DNA of 64,000 nt. Source: an uncultured bacterium. GTDB taxonomy: Bacteria > Planctomycetota > UBA1135 > GCA-002686595. The DNA lies in assembly GCA_937896235.1 (NCBI GenBank), contig CALBMX010000036.1, forward strand, positions 114,309 to 178,308. The letters are read 5' to 3'. Below are positions 26,756 to 35,750 of the stretch, piece by piece. The notes below the pieces were generated by a model, which ran no database searches, was not told the origin of the DNA, and saw only the letters and a program-made list of their open reading frames with translations. Position 1 is the stretch's first letter, and each line of letters begins with the position of its first letter. A program made the position numbers and the translations under genes.

Positions 26756-28140
26756 TGGCGACCTCCAAGCGTAATCTCGCAGCGAACATAGGGCCCGCCG
26801 GCATCCACTTTTGCGGGCTGCCATTTGCCACAGTATCCGGCACCCAGGTCCCACTTGAACTCCGAGCCCACCGCGTCCACTGTGGAGAGCACATCAAAGG
26901 CGACCCCTGAGATGGTGGCCTCTTTGAACTTCCGACCAAGTTTTCCATTCTTGATTTCAACAGCATAGTCCGTTCCAAACATGAACTCGCCGGTGGCGTC
27001 GGCTTGTCCGGAGCCGGCTCCAACGAGAAGGAAGCCTTCATCGGTCGAGGCGACCATCTCTTCGAAACTGGTAGTGCCCGGGCTGATGTAGGTGTTTCGC
27101 ATTCGTATCAGAGGCTCATCGTGATAGAGCCAAGCGCGCGCGTTGCCGGTTGGGGCGACTCCAAAGTGCGCGGCCGACTCGCGGTTGTGGAGATAGCTTT
27201 TGAAGACTCCATCTTCAATTATGACGGTGTTCTCCGTCGGGACGCCCTCGTCATCGAAAGCCATGAGTCCACCCGGTGTGGGGCCAAACTCAGCTGCTCC
27301 CGAATCGCACAAGGTGACTAGTTCCGAGGCGACCCTCTTTCCGATCTTTCCTGCCGCAACGGACCCCGACATCACGAAGTCGGCCTCGACCGTGTGCCCT
27401 ATGGCCTCATGACTTAGCAAACCGACAACACTCGGCTCGAGAATCACCTTCGTCTTTCCACCAGGTAGGTGGGGGGCCCCCAAGAGGTCAACGGCACTCC
27501 GTACCGTGTCCTCTATAATCGCGCCCGCCTTGTGATGGTTGAAGAGGCAATCCCAACCACCGGTCACACCTAGGGAAGTGTGGCCAATGTTCTGCTCACC
27601 ATCACCGCTAGCGTAAGCAACAAGGCGCAGTTCGGGCCGCACGAGCTTCTGCGAAATGGACGCTCCGTCCGAGGTGACCACCACCTTGTCCTCAAAGATC
27701 TCCCGGTAACTAGCCATTGCAGTATGGATTTGCGAGGCGCTCCCCGCGGCCTCACGCTCCATGCTAACCATTGCGCTGAGTTTGTCTTCAAGGGGGCGAC
27801 TCATCAGCTCGTCATACCCAGGAAGAGTGATGTCCCCTTGTCCAAGTGTGACGCGCGGAAGAGCGGGGATCTTCTTAGCCTGAATCTTGGAGATCTCAAG
27901 TGCATTGGCGCGCGCGGTTTCAATGGCTGACTCGATTGCTGCGGCACTCAGGTTGACTGTGCTCGCGAACCCCCAGGATCCGTTCTCTAATACACGAACC
28001 CCGATGCCACCGGTGACACTTGAGTTAGCGACGTCAACACGACCTTTCTGAACGGTAAAGTCGTTAAGTAAGCGGCGGTGATAGCGAAGCTCAACCCAGC
28101 CCGTCTGTTTCGCCACAATGGCTTCGAGAAATGATCTCAT
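26752..28140 (-). CDS. tldD: TldD family metalloprotease subunit
   Basis: Protein of 462 residues containing the TldD zinc motif HEAIGH (near residue 243, LLSHEAIGHTVEADFV) and the conserved C-terminal GAGSGQADATGEFMFGTDYAVEIKNG region (only partly quoted motifs are needed: QADATGEF and GTDYAVEI). It forms the active subunit of the TldD/TldE protease. It overlaps tldE by 4 bases, implying translational coupling. Upstream of the ATG there is AAGGA at a somewhat long distance. No ribosomal-peptide precursor was recognised nearby, so the substrate is unknown. Confidence 0.94.
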   Translation of the reverse strand: MRSFLEAIVAKQTGWVELRYHRRLLNDFTVQKGRVDVANSSVTGGIGVRVLENGSWGFASTVNLSAAAIESAIETARANALEISKIQAKKIPALPRVTLGQGDITLPGYDELMSRPLEDKLSAMVSMEREAAGSASQIHTAMASYREIFEDKVVVTSDGASISQKLVRPELRLVAYASGDGEQNIGHTSLGVTGGWDCLFNHHKAGAIIEDTVRSAVDLLGAPHLPGGKTKVILEPSVVGLLSHEAIGHTVEADFVMSGSVAAGKIGKRVASELVTLCDSGAAEFGPTPGGLMAFDDEGVPTENTVIIEDGVFKSYLHNRESAAHFGVAPTGNARAWLYHDEPLIRMRNTYISPGTTSFEEMVASTDEGFLLVGAGSGQADATGEFMFGTDYAVEIKNGKLGRKFKEATISGVAFDVLSTVDAVGSEFKWDLGAGYCGKWQPAKVDAGGPYVRCEITLGGRQ

Positions 28141-28247
28141 GTTGTTCTGTCCTTGCTGTCAGTGAGGGGTGAATTGCCTATCGAGTCGGTATGCGGGGCG
28201 CACTGCCGTTTTGAAAGCTTAGCAGTTGATGGGGGTTGGTTTCTCGG

Positions 28248-30035
28248 TTAAGTCGCAAGGGCGAGCAAGACTTGCAGCTTCAAGAAATCTACGTCCTCGA
28301 TGATAATTCCGATCGAGTATCCCTCGGTGAAAGACAAGAGCCGTTTTCCCTGCTGAATGGTTAGTGTCGATCCTTCAAACTTCGGGCGATCACCGATTGT
28401 TCGTGATGGCAAGAAGCCTGTGACATGAAGTCCCACGAGCTCAATCTCCATTCCCGCACGATTCACACGCAGGATTTTGGCTGGAAGTTTCTGGCCGATC
28501 ATCGGCTCCATCAGCTGGCAAACTTTGAGATCAAATACCGCGCGCTCGGCCATCTCCGCAAAGCTTGATTGATGGGAGGCATGCGTGGCCATGGAGTTCA
28601 AATCGAGCAGCAGCCCCTCTCCTCGCAACTCGCTCTCCTTTTCACCATCCCCATTGAGGATCTCGTTGAGCCAACGGTGGACGATCAAGTCTGGATAGCG
28701 CCTGATCGGAGACGTGAAGTGCAGGTAGGCCTTGCGCGCGAGCCCCCAGTGCGTGGCAACGTCTTCGTGATCCTTGACCTCGTAGACGGCCTTTTCGACA
28801 AGCCCCATGATGCGCTGCACGAGCGCCTCCGCATTAACGCGCTTGCGAGCGAGAGTGATCATACGTCCAATGTCGCGACCACTGAGGCGCTCCTTTTTAG
28901 GCACACGGATACCAACCTTTTCCAACAGGGCCATCACCTTCTCGGCCTCTTCCGGATCTTTCTCGGGGTGTACGCGATAGATCGTGGGCAGTCCTTTTTG
29001 GCGGAAAAAATCACCAACAGCCTGGTTGGCTGCAAGGGCTGTTTCTTCGATCAGGGTTTGGGAGAAATAGTTGGCGGCTATAAAGATCTCAACGGGCTCA
29101 TGCGCGTCATCAAATCGAAAGCGCTTCTCTTTGCTCTGCATGCGCATGGAGCCTTTCGCGTCACGAAGAGCCTGCTGTTTGCGAGTCCAAAGTTTGAAGT
29201 GCCCCAAGGCTTCTTTGAGCGGGGCAAGCTCGCGTGTCTCTTCCGTGTCTTTGCCATCTAGCAATTCCTGAACAACTCGGTAGGTAGCGCGCTTCTTGCT
29301 GCGAATCACACTCTTTGCGAAATGGGACGCCGTTCGCTCTCCGGCGGCATCAAACTCCATGATTACGGAGAATGCCAAGCGGTCTCGATCGGGCACCAAA
29401 GAGCAGAGGCCATTGGAGAGCTCTTCTGGAAGCATCGGTACGACCTGGTCGGCGAGGTAGACGCTTGTGCCACGTGCAAGAGCCTCGTCATCAAGAATCG
29501 TCCCTTCGCATACATAGTGGCTCACATCTGCAATGTGAACACTGATCCGGTAGCAGCCTTTCTGCTCCATGGGCTCGATCTGGATCGCATCGTCGTAGTC
29601 TTTTGCATCGGCACCATCGACCGTGAAGATGAGCTGATCCCGTAGGTCGAGGCGCCCCTCGATATCCTCTGGGCGCGGATCGCTAGGAAGGCTAGCCGTC
29701 TCTTCGAGAACGTCCTTCGGGAAGATGGTTCGAAGCCGAAAGGAGCGCAGAATCCCGAGCTCCTCGGACTTCGGATCTCGATAGCAATCCGGGCCTGTAT
29801 CCATGGGGCCAAATCCAGAGGGGCGACCAGAGATTCTATCTGGAATGTCTGTCTGGACCGCGGGTAGGGCCGCCAACTCTTCCTCAGTGAGTTCGTACTC
29901 CTCGTCCCCCGAGAGCAGGGTCCAACCTTTCTCCTCGGCAGGCGCAGGCAGCTCCTTCTCAGGGCCGTCATGGGTAGCTTTGCGGAGGGCGTCAAAGCTG
30001 CTAAAACTGCTGCCTCCTGAATCTTTGGAACTCAT
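28248..30035 (-). CDS. rnr: RNase R/RNB family 3'-5' exoribonuclease, short form
   Basis: Protein of 595 residues with the RNB catalytic domain: the metal-binding motif DGADAKDYDDAI near residue 137 and the conserved IHIADVSHYV, TSPIRRYPDLIVHRWL and YLADQVVPMLP segments. A C-terminal S1-like domain follows (KLPAKILRV to about residue 585). The N-terminus is only about 110 residues, acidic and low in hydrophobics, and has no recognisable cold-shock domains; classical RNase R has two OB folds there and is 700-800 residues long. The start at 30035 is chosen because MSSKDSGGS has a TATGCT -10-like hexamer 6 bases upstream; the longer frame runs into promoter sequence. Role: RNA decay in the cytosol. 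Confidence 0.9.
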   Translation of the reverse strand: MSSKDSGGSSFSSFDALRKATHDGPEKELPAPAEEKGWTLLSGDEEYELTEEELAALPAVQTDIPDRISGRPSGFGPMDTGPDCYRDPKSEELGILRSFRLRTIFPKDVLEETASLPSDPRPEDIEGRLDLRDQLIFTVDGADAKDYDDAIQIEPMEQKGCYRISVHIADVSHYVCEGTILDDEALARGTSVYLADQVVPMLPEELSNGLCSLVPDRDRLAFSVIMEFDAAGERTASHFAKSVIRSKKRATYRVVQELLDGKDTEETRELAPLKEALGHFKLWTRKQQALRDAKGSMRMQSKEKRFRFDDAHEPVEIFIAANYFSQTLIEETALAANQAVGDFFRQKGLPTIYRVHPEKDPEEAEKVMALLEKVGIRVPKKERLSGRDIGRMITLARKRVNAEALVQRIMGLVEKAVYEVKDHEDVATHWGLARKAYLHFTSPIRRYPDLIVHRWLNEILNGDGEKESELRGEGLLLDLNSMATHASHQSSFAEMAERAVFDLKVCQLMEPMIGQKLPAKILRVNRAGMEIELVGLHVTGFLPSRTIGDRPKFEGSTLTIQQGKRLLSFTEGYSIGIIIEDVDFLKLQVLLALAT

Positions 30036-30041
30036 GGAGAC

Positions 30042-30047
30042 AGCATA
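30042..30047 (-). promoter_or_regulatory. Candidate -10 (TATGCT) for the RNase R gene, leaderless
   Basis: On the minus strand TATGCT is followed by GTCTCC and the ATG at 30035, a 6-base spacing. No Shine-Dalgarno is visible. Confidence 0.4.
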
Positions 30048-30291
30048 GCAGCGCATGGATTCCTTTCCGGGAGTGTGCGGGGCATCTGTTACGATTTTTT
30101 GGCACTGCCGGTGGGGGACGCTTCGACACGGGGCTTCTTCCGCCTTCCCATCTAGAGGGTTTGTTTGCCCTGGGGGTAGATCCAACTTTCGGAACCAAAG
30201 GTGTTCTCAGCTAGAATGGGTGGCGGTCAGGACAGTACAGTGCTGCAAGGGCTTCCCCACACCACCCCCGAATCCTTCCCCACTCGCAAAA

Positions 30292-31077
30292 ATGAAAAAT
30301 CCGATCGATCCGATTACGACTGCTGGGCAAGAGACGCCTCTCGCGAAGGGTGAAACAACCCAGGCAAAGCACGACTCGAAACTGATGAAAGAGTCCATAT
30401 GGGATATCTACTATCCACGGGACCTGAGTGGCGACAAGCAGGCGGTCCTGGTTGCATCGTTCCCGATGATCATTTACTTCTGGCCGACCATGTTTACATT
30501 CCTTCTTTGTGGAGTGCTGCAGGCCATGAACGTATCGCCCACGATGCTGGGGTGGTGGGCCTCGGCCGCCTTGCTCTTTAACTTGCTGGTTATCGTCACC
30601 GACCTCAACCAGAAGAAGTTTTTAATCGCGATGCTCACTTTGCTCGTGGGTGGGCTCTTGCTGTACATCTCAGCTGATAAGAATGTCAGCTTTGTGGGTG
30701 ACCTTGGACTTTGGATAGGAAGTCTCACGATGACCTATAGCACACATGTCTATTTTCTAATCGGGGGCTTCCTGTTCGTTTTTATGGGACTCGGCATCTT
30801 GCAACCGAGGTTGGATTACTGGCGCTTTGAGCCCAATGAGTTCACCCACTACTTGCAACCATGGGGACGCGATCAGAGCGTTCCGCGGCAGGGTAGTACG
30901 GTCACTCGCGAGATCCCCGACGTACTGGAGCTCCTGCTGACCTTTGGTGGTGGGACACTACTTATTCGACGGGACAATCAAGTCGTCGCCAAGATCGAGA
31001 ACGTTCCCTTCCTAGGGCGTCGCATGAAGGCGATTGAGCAGATGCTTGGAGTTACCAGAGTCCAAACCATGGGGTAA
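30292..31077 (+). CDS. Conserved-looking membrane protein of unknown function
   Basis: Protein of 261 residues. After a hydrophilic start come four predicted membrane helices (ASFPMIIYFWPTMFTFLLCG, MLGWWASAALLFNLLVIV, FLIAMLTLLVGGLLLYI and YFLIGGFLFVFMGLGIL). The last 85 residues are soluble, with DYWRFEPNEFTHYL and TREIPDVLELLLTFGGGTLLI, loosely like bacterial PH-type membrane-protein domains, though that is only an impression. The ATG at 30292 is chosen as the start because the frame upstream lies in the RNase R promoter. Convergent with the EamA gene (15-base gap). No function is proposed. Confidence 0.7.
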   Translation: MKNPIDPITTAGQETPLAKGETTQAKHDSKLMKESIWDIYYPRDLSGDKQAVLVASFPMIIYFWPTMFTFLLCGVLQAMNVSPTMLGWWASAALLFNLLVIVTDLNQKKFLIAMLTLLVGGLLLYISADKNVSFVGDLGLWIGSLTMTYSTHVYFLIGGFLFVFMGLGILQPRLDYWRFEPNEFTHYLQPWGRDQSVPRQGSTVTREIPDVLELLLTFGGGTLLIRRDNQVVAKIENVPFLGRRMKAIEQMLGVTRVQTMG

Positions 31078-31091
31078 GTGGGACCGGTCCG

Positions 31092-32021
31092 CTAATAGCC
31101 AAGCAGCGGGCCTAGAAAAGTGACCATCGCCACCCCCAGGAGGCCCATGGCGAGGCCTAGCATACCGCGTGTCGTCAAGGGCTCCTTGAGCACCACCACG
31201 GCGAGCAGGAAGGTAAAGAGCGTTGCCGTTTGGTTGAGCGCTGAGGCAATAGACGCATCGGCGTACTTGAAGCCTCCCATCCAGAGGAGAAGGGAACAGA
31301 AGCTGCCCAGGAAGATTCCGGGGAGCATGAATTTCCAAATGCGCCTCTCCCAAAGTTTCCCAAAGGAGCGTCTCTGTTTGTTGAGAGATGCCCAGACGAC
31401 GAGACTTGCAAGCAGTCCACCCATGAGTCTCCAGGAGGTCATCCAGAGTAGCGGCCAATCCGACAAGAACGGCTTGATCATTACGATCGAAACCGCTTGG
31501 GTAAGTGAAGCCGCGATTCCAAAGAGGACTCCGGATACGAGGTGCTCTATCGGCTTCTTTACGATCCCACCTTCCGGCCACCCAACGCTTAGTACGGCGC
31601 CCAGAATGAGGGCGACGCCGCTATATTGAAACAGGGTCAGTCTCTCCCCTAGAAATACGACACTAAAGAGGATGATGATCGGACTGTAAGACGTGTTGAC
31701 GATCGCTTGGCGGCTCGCACCGATCCTGTTGAGGCAGACAAAGAAGAACAGGTCTGCTACGGCAACTCCAAGTACGCCACTGCCTAAAAGTAAGGCGTAG
31801 TCACTCCAGTCCACGTGAGCAGGGGAAACGGAACCCGCTAGAAAGAAGGTCAAGAAGAACAGTGGGGTAACCAGGGCGTTCTTGGCGAGGTTCAGCGTGA
31901 TCGGAGGGATGGACTCTCCTGTTTTTCGGAACAGGAGGACTGCGAAAGACCAGCAAATGGGCGAGGCGAGGGCGAGCACCTCCCCTAAATGGGCGAACTC
32001 TATAGGTGCATCGGATGGCAT
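31092..32021 (-). CDS. EamA/DMT family transporter
   Basis: Integral membrane protein of 309 residues with ten hydrophobic helices arranged as two five-helix EamA repeats. The second repeat includes the conserved GASRQAIVNTSYSP-like and FLGERLTLFQYSGVALILGA stretches at the end of repeat 1, and VVLKEPLTTRGMLGLAMGLLG at the end of repeat 2. The family exports metabolites or amino acids or imports nucleotide sugars; the substrate cannot be told here. It diverges from the VLRF1-like gene. Confidence 0.9.
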   Translation of the reverse strand: MPSDAPIEFAHLGEVLALASPICWSFAVLLFRKTGESIPPITLNLAKNALVTPLFFLTFFLAGSVSPAHVDWSDYALLLGSGVLGVAVADLFFFVCLNRIGASRQAIVNTSYSPIIILFSVVFLGERLTLFQYSGVALILGAVLSVGWPEGGIVKKPIEHLVSGVLFGIAASLTQAVSIVMIKPFLSDWPLLWMTSWRLMGGLLASLVVWASLNKQRRSFGKLWERRIWKFMLPGIFLGSFCSLLLWMGGFKYADASIASALNQTATLFTFLLAVVVLKEPLTTRGMLGLAMGLLGVAMVTFLGPLLGY

Positions 32022-32029
32022 GTCCGCAG

Positions 32030-32035
32030 AGGATA
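32030..32035 (-). promoter_or_regulatory. Candidate -10 (TATCCT) for the EamA transporter gene
   Basis: Read on the minus strand, TATCCT lies 8 bases before the ATG at 32021, which would give a leaderless or nearly leaderless mRNA. Confidence 0.35.
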
Positions 32036-32112
32036 AGGAGTCGCCTGGTAGACCGCTCTGCTATTGACGGCAGATTCCAGTATTCTTTCCGGCTGCCCAC
32101 GGGGTTTCACCT

Positions 32113-32790
32113 ATGCCATCTCCCTCACTTCCAAGACATTCACCGACAACGTTTCCGTGGGAGGACTGTGAAGAGATCTGCGAAGAGACTCTGGCCGAGG
32201 CTAGGGCGTTGGGTCTTACCGTGACCTGTTCAGAGGATCGTCGTGCTTTCATTCTCGGGGAGAGCCGGATCGAGCCGCCCTTGGTTTTCCCCATAGGGCC
32301 TCTTTGTACTTCTCTCGATCACTTCGTAGAGAACCTTCCTGTGGAGCCCGGCCTGCATGTGGTTTTGTTGATGCAGGCTGGCGCATCATCCCTTGCCGTT
32401 TTTGAAGGTGGTGAGGTGCTTCGAACAAAGACGTTCAAACGCTACGTTGTGCGTGGCAGCGGACGGGCACAGCCGACTCACCTCAACGCAAAGGGGAAGT
32501 CCCGCTACGGGTCTAGATTGCGCTTGCAGAACGCGCGCGCCATCCTGGAGGAAACGAACGAGAAACTTCACGATTGGTGGAGCGAGTTTGGAACACCGGA
32601 AACCGTCTTTTATAACGCACCCGTCCGGCTTTGGGCCGACCTTCGTTCCGCAAAACCGGTGCCACCATTCACCGAATCCCTATCCTTAGTTCGCATCCCA
32701 TTGGACCTCCCCAAGCCGACGACGGATGTCCTATTGCGCGCCTATCGCTCGCTTTGTTACGGCCGTATTTCCACGATCGACGCGTCATGA
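32113..32790 (+). CDS. Bacterial VLRF1 (Vms1/ANKZF1-like release factor) domain protein
   Basis: Protein of 225 residues. Residues 92-150 match the VLRF1 fold of eukaryotic Vms1/ANKZF1: a strand ending in a KTFKRYVVR motif (residues 106-114), a short G-rich loop with Gln at 120 (GSGRAQ), then KGKSRYGSRLRLQN (127-140) and a helix. In Vms1 the same arrangement (KTFxxYT.R...GGSQ...GS.LRR.N) holds the catalytic Gln that cleaves peptidyl-tRNA on stalled 60S subunits. By analogy this protein would act on ribosomes or tRNA in the cytosol. The stop overlaps the rsmE start (ATGA), so the two are translationally coupled. The assignment is by motif recognition only; a profile search would decide it. Confidence 0.65.
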   Translation: MPSPSLPRHSPTTFPWEDCEEICEETLAEARALGLTVTCSEDRRAFILGESRIEPPLVFPIGPLCTSLDHFVENLPVEPGLHVVLLMQAGASSLAVFEGGEVLRTKTFKRYVVRGSGRAQPTHLNAKGKSRYGSRLRLQNARAILEETNEKLHDWWSEFGTPETVFYNAPVRLWADLRSAKPVPPFTESLSLVRIPLDLPKPTTDVLLRAYRSLCYGRISTIDAS

Positions 32791-33503
32791 ATTTGATCCT
32801 GCTCTTCCCCGAAGATTTCCAATCAGATACCTGCGCCACACTTGAAGGGCGTAGATTCCGACATGTGCTCGATGTTCATAAAGCTGAAGTCGGTGCCCAG
32901 CTGCGGGTTGGACGCATGGACGGAAAAGTCGGAGTGGGGCGTGTTCTCTCGATCTCAGAGCGCTCACTCGAGCTGGAAGTGACCCTCGATGAACAACCCC
33001 CGCGCCCCCTCCCTGTGACTTTGATTCTCGGGTTGCCAAGGCCCCGTATGCTCAAGCGAACTTTGCAGACAATCTCAGCAATGGGGGTGAAAGATCTGTA
33101 TTTGATCAACTCCTACCGGGTCGAGAAGAGCTTCTGGCAGACACCGGTTCTAAGCCCCGAAGGAATCCATGAGCATCTTGTCCTAGGCTTGGAGCAAGCC
33201 GTAGATACTTCGATGCCGAAGGTTCATCTTCGCAAGCTGTTCAAGCCGTTTGTGGAAGACGAGCTACCAGGGATTGCAGCGGGTACACGTGGCATTGTCG
33301 CACACCCATATCAAGCGGCCAAACTCCCAAGTGCTAGCCATGAGGCTACGACCTTGGCTGTGGGGCCCGAAGGCGGTTTTATCGATTACGAAGTCGCCAA
33401 ACTGCAAGAGTCGGGGTTGCAATCAGCCCATCTTGGCCCGCGCATATTGCGAGTGGAAAATGTAGTTCCCGTTTTGCTCGCTAGGCTTTTCCCCGTGATC
33501 TAA
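32787..33503 (+). CDS. rsmE: 16S rRNA (uracil-1498-N3)-methyltransferase RsmE
   Basis: Protein of 238 residues. The C-terminal SPOUT domain shows the RsmE/Trm-like knot motifs: LAVGPEGGFIDYE and the terminal LGPRILRVENVVPVLLARL. The N-terminal PUA-like domain starts at FPEDF and includes FRHVLDVHKAEVGAQLRVG. The ATG at 32787 overlaps the VLRF1-like stop; the longer frame upstream lies wholly inside that gene. RsmE methylates N3 of U1498 in helix 44 of 16S rRNA, near the decoding site. The stop codon overlaps that of the convergent gene at 33500. Confidence 0.93.
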   Translation: MNLILLFPEDFQSDTCATLEGRRFRHVLDVHKAEVGAQLRVGRMDGKVGVGRVLSISERSLELEVTLDEQPPRPLPVTLILGLPRPRMLKRTLQTISAMGVKDLYLINSYRVEKSFWQTPVLSPEGIHEHLVLGLEQAVDTSMPKVHLRKLFKPFVEDELPGIAAGTRGIVAHPYQAAKLPSASHEATTLAVGPEGGFIDYEVAKLQESGLQSAHLGPRILRVENVVPVLLARLFPVI

Positions 33504-34675
33504 GTGTTCGACTTGCGCCGCTCCGCAAGGATCAAATCGATTAGCAAGCTATAGCTTGTCACTCCCTCAGCTTGACCATGACTGCGTAGATAAGCGTCGT
33601 TCGATAGCTCAGCGAGATCGCTCAAAACGCCAAGCTGCTCCATCCACCACACACTGGCCCTGTGGCGGTCTTGCCGAACCTCGTCACTCAGGGTCTCTAC
33701 GATTTGGGCCGCGCGCCTGCTTTGGGCCGGATGGGAAGACTCATGAATTGCCAAGGCGTTTAAGCCTAGTCCAAGGGCAACCATATTGGCCGAATAGAGC
33801 AGTCCTGCATCTTTCGAACTCTGGCAGGCCTGCCACGCAACGAAGTTCGCTTCACCCTCAGCAGCGATGCCGAGTTGATGGGCCATCTCGTGACAGGCCG
33901 TAAATGGTTGCGACCAATCGGGTATGTCGCCATTCACGTGAGCGTCACCTGAAAACGGTGAGTAGATCCCGCTGATGCCAAGGCGGGAAAGTAGGCGGCT
34001 GGCCGCGGCGACTCGAAACCTAGGACGGAGGCCATGGAAGATCGGTGTGGCGGCCGCGAATTTTGTCATGGCAGCTACCGCGTCTGTTCCACCGCGAGCG
34101 CCCTCTCCGACGAGCTCCAGTCGATGAGGGTTGAGTGAGCTCCTCAGGGAGTTGCAGCTGGCTGCCAGGTCCAAACAGAGGGAGGTGAGCTCCAGCTCAA
34201 GGTCGGCGGCTTCCGCTTGTTCCAAGCTCTCCTGCAAACCAACGTGAACGGCATAGGGTCGTCGGGCGTGGTGGAATCCCCACAGCAGCAGGAAACAGCA
34301 ATATACGATGCAACACAACCAAAGGGCTCGGCGTAGCGCTGCGATGATTAGGGCGCCGAAGCTAACTTCCTGGGACACGACCTTGCGAACGCTCAAAAAG
34401 GCTCGAAGCCCAAGGAGTAGAACAAGCAGGACCAGCCCAACCTCACTCACGGAAAAAGGTAGGCCCTCCAATAACCGGGCTTGCGCGTGGAATATGAGAG
34501 GGTAAAGCCGCTTGCAGTACAAGTCCTCTACGAGCTCGGCCGGAGCCCAGTTCACCGCAGCTGCGCCCAGGGCGGAAATTGCCAGAGCAGCGAGCACGCG
34601 TTGGCTACTGACTCCTCGCATCCCCTGCGCGCCACCGGGGCCGGAGTTATCGCCTGATTCATTATGGTCCTGCAC
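33500..34675 (-). CDS. DUF3810-like membrane protein with HExxH motif
   Basis: Protein of 391 residues. Two or three N-terminal membrane helices (VLAALAISALGAAAV, VGLVLLVLLLGLRAFL, ALWLCCIVYCCFLLLWGF) precede a soluble domain with HEMAHQLG near residue 262 and EGEANFVAW 15 residues later, the zinc-peptidase-like signature of DUF3810. The active site should face the periplasm. The GTG start at 34675 is supported by a TAGCCT hexamer exactly 6 bases upstream. No substrate is known for the family. It ends on a stop codon shared (CTAA) with rsmE. Confidence 0.8.
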   Translation of the reverse strand: MQDHNESGDNSGPGGAQGMRGVSSQRVLAALAISALGAAAVNWAPAELVEDLYCKRLYPLIFHAQARLLEGLPFSVSEVGLVLLVLLLGLRAFLSVRKVVSQEVSFGALIIAALRRALWLCCIVYCCFLLLWGFHHARRPYAVHVGLQESLEQAEAADLELELTSLCLDLAASCNSLRSSLNPHRLELVGEGARGGTDAVAAMTKFAAATPIFHGLRPRFRVAAASRLLSRLGISGIYSPFSGDAHVNGDIPDWSQPFTACHEMAHQLGIAAEGEANFVAWQACQSSKDAGLLYSANMVALGLGLNALAIHESSHPAQSRRAAQIVETLSDEVRQDRHRASVWWMEQLGVLSDLAELSNDAYLRSHGQAEGVTSYSLLIDLILAERRKSNT

Positions 34676-34681
34676 GTAAAG

Positions 34682-34687
34682 AGGCTA
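34682..34687 (-). promoter_or_regulatory. Candidate -10 (TAGCCT) before a GTG start
   Basis: On the minus strand TAGCCT is followed by CTTTAC and GTG at 34675, the 6-base leaderless spacing. Confidence 0.35.
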
Positions 34688-34790
34688 CCTTCTCTTGCTC
34701 ACCGGGGAGTTGGATTGCCGGGGAATCTGACCTGTCGGTATCGATTTAGTTCGTCCCACTATTTTCTCAAACAAACTCGAATCACACTTC

Positions 34791-35723
34791 ATGAGCTCTA
34801 GCTTCTTTGCACTGTTTGATGACATTGCCTCTGTCCTGGACGATGTCGCCACCATGGCCAAAGTGGCCGCCAAGAAGACGGCGGGCCTCCTCGGTGATGA
34901 CCTTGCACTCAATGCCGAACAGGTTGCGGGCGTGCATGCCGATCGAGAGCTCCCCGTGGTTTGGGCCGTTGCCAAAGGTTCCTTCCGAAACAAGGCAATC
35001 CTTGTCCCAGTTGCCGTACTCATCAGTGCGGTTGCGCCTTGGCTGATCATTCCCCTTCTCATGCTAGGGGGGGCGTATCTCTGCTTCGAGGGTGCCGAAA
35101 AATTGGTGCATAGGGGGGAGCCTGACGACAAGTTACTCGCGGCTTTAGCTGATGAAAACGTGGACTTGGTTGCGTTCGAAAAGATCAAAATCAAGGGGGC
35201 TATTCGAACGGACTTCGTACTGTCAGCGGAGATCATTGCGATCACGCTAAGCACCGTCTCTTCAGAGTCGATCGGGCATCAGTTTTTAGTCTTAGCCGTG
35301 ATCGGGCTCGTCATGACGGTTGGCGTCTATGGGTTCGTAGCTGCAATCGTTAAGATGGATGATGTCGGGCTTTACCTAGCGGGTAAATCCGAACCTAAAT
35401 GGACGGATCGTCTCTCACGTCGACTGGGCCTTCTCCTACTTAGTGCTGCACCCCGCCTGATGAAGTCCCTCACTATTGTGGGGACGATTGCCATGTTCCT
35501 GGTAGGTGGTGGGATCATCGTTCATGGAATCCACCCGATGGACGCATGGATTCAAGACATGAGCATGGCTGCCGGAGACGTCGCAGGCATCGGTTGGCTT
35601 CTTGGTGGACTGGTCTCTACCTTACTTAAGGGACTCGCAGGCCTCGCTATTGGAGTGCTACTTGTGCTTGCCTACAAGCGTCTCCCAACCAGAAGGTCGC
35701 CCGCGAGTAGAGACCACTCCTGA
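34791..35723 (+). CDS. yedI: DUF808 family inner membrane protein YedI
   Basis: Protein of 310 residues that begins with the DUF808 signature (SSFFALFDDIASVLDDVATMAKVAAKKTAGLLGDDLA spans residues 3-40; key parts are FFALFDDIA and KTAGLLGDDLA), then NAEQVAGV and five or six membrane helices. A later ISAEIIAIT-like stretch (LSAEIIAITLS) is also typical. The function of YedI is unknown. Divergent from the DUF3810-like gene; no clear promoter. Confidence 0.92.
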   Translation: MSSSFFALFDDIASVLDDVATMAKVAAKKTAGLLGDDLALNAEQVAGVHADRELPVVWAVAKGSFRNKAILVPVAVLISAVAPWLIIPLLMLGGAYLCFEGAEKLVHRGEPDDKLLAALADENVDLVAFEKIKIKGAIRTDFVLSAEIIAITLSTVSSESIGHQFLVLAVIGLVMTVGVYGFVAAIVKMDDVGLYLAGKSEPKWTDRLSRRLGLLLLSAAPRLMKSLTIVGTIAMFLVGGGIIVHGIHPMDAWIQDMSMAAGDVAGIGWLLGGLVSTLLKGLAGLAIGVLLVLAYKRLPTRRSPASRDHS

Positions 35724-35750
35724 CGCATGAGACCGCAGATTGCGGAAGCC

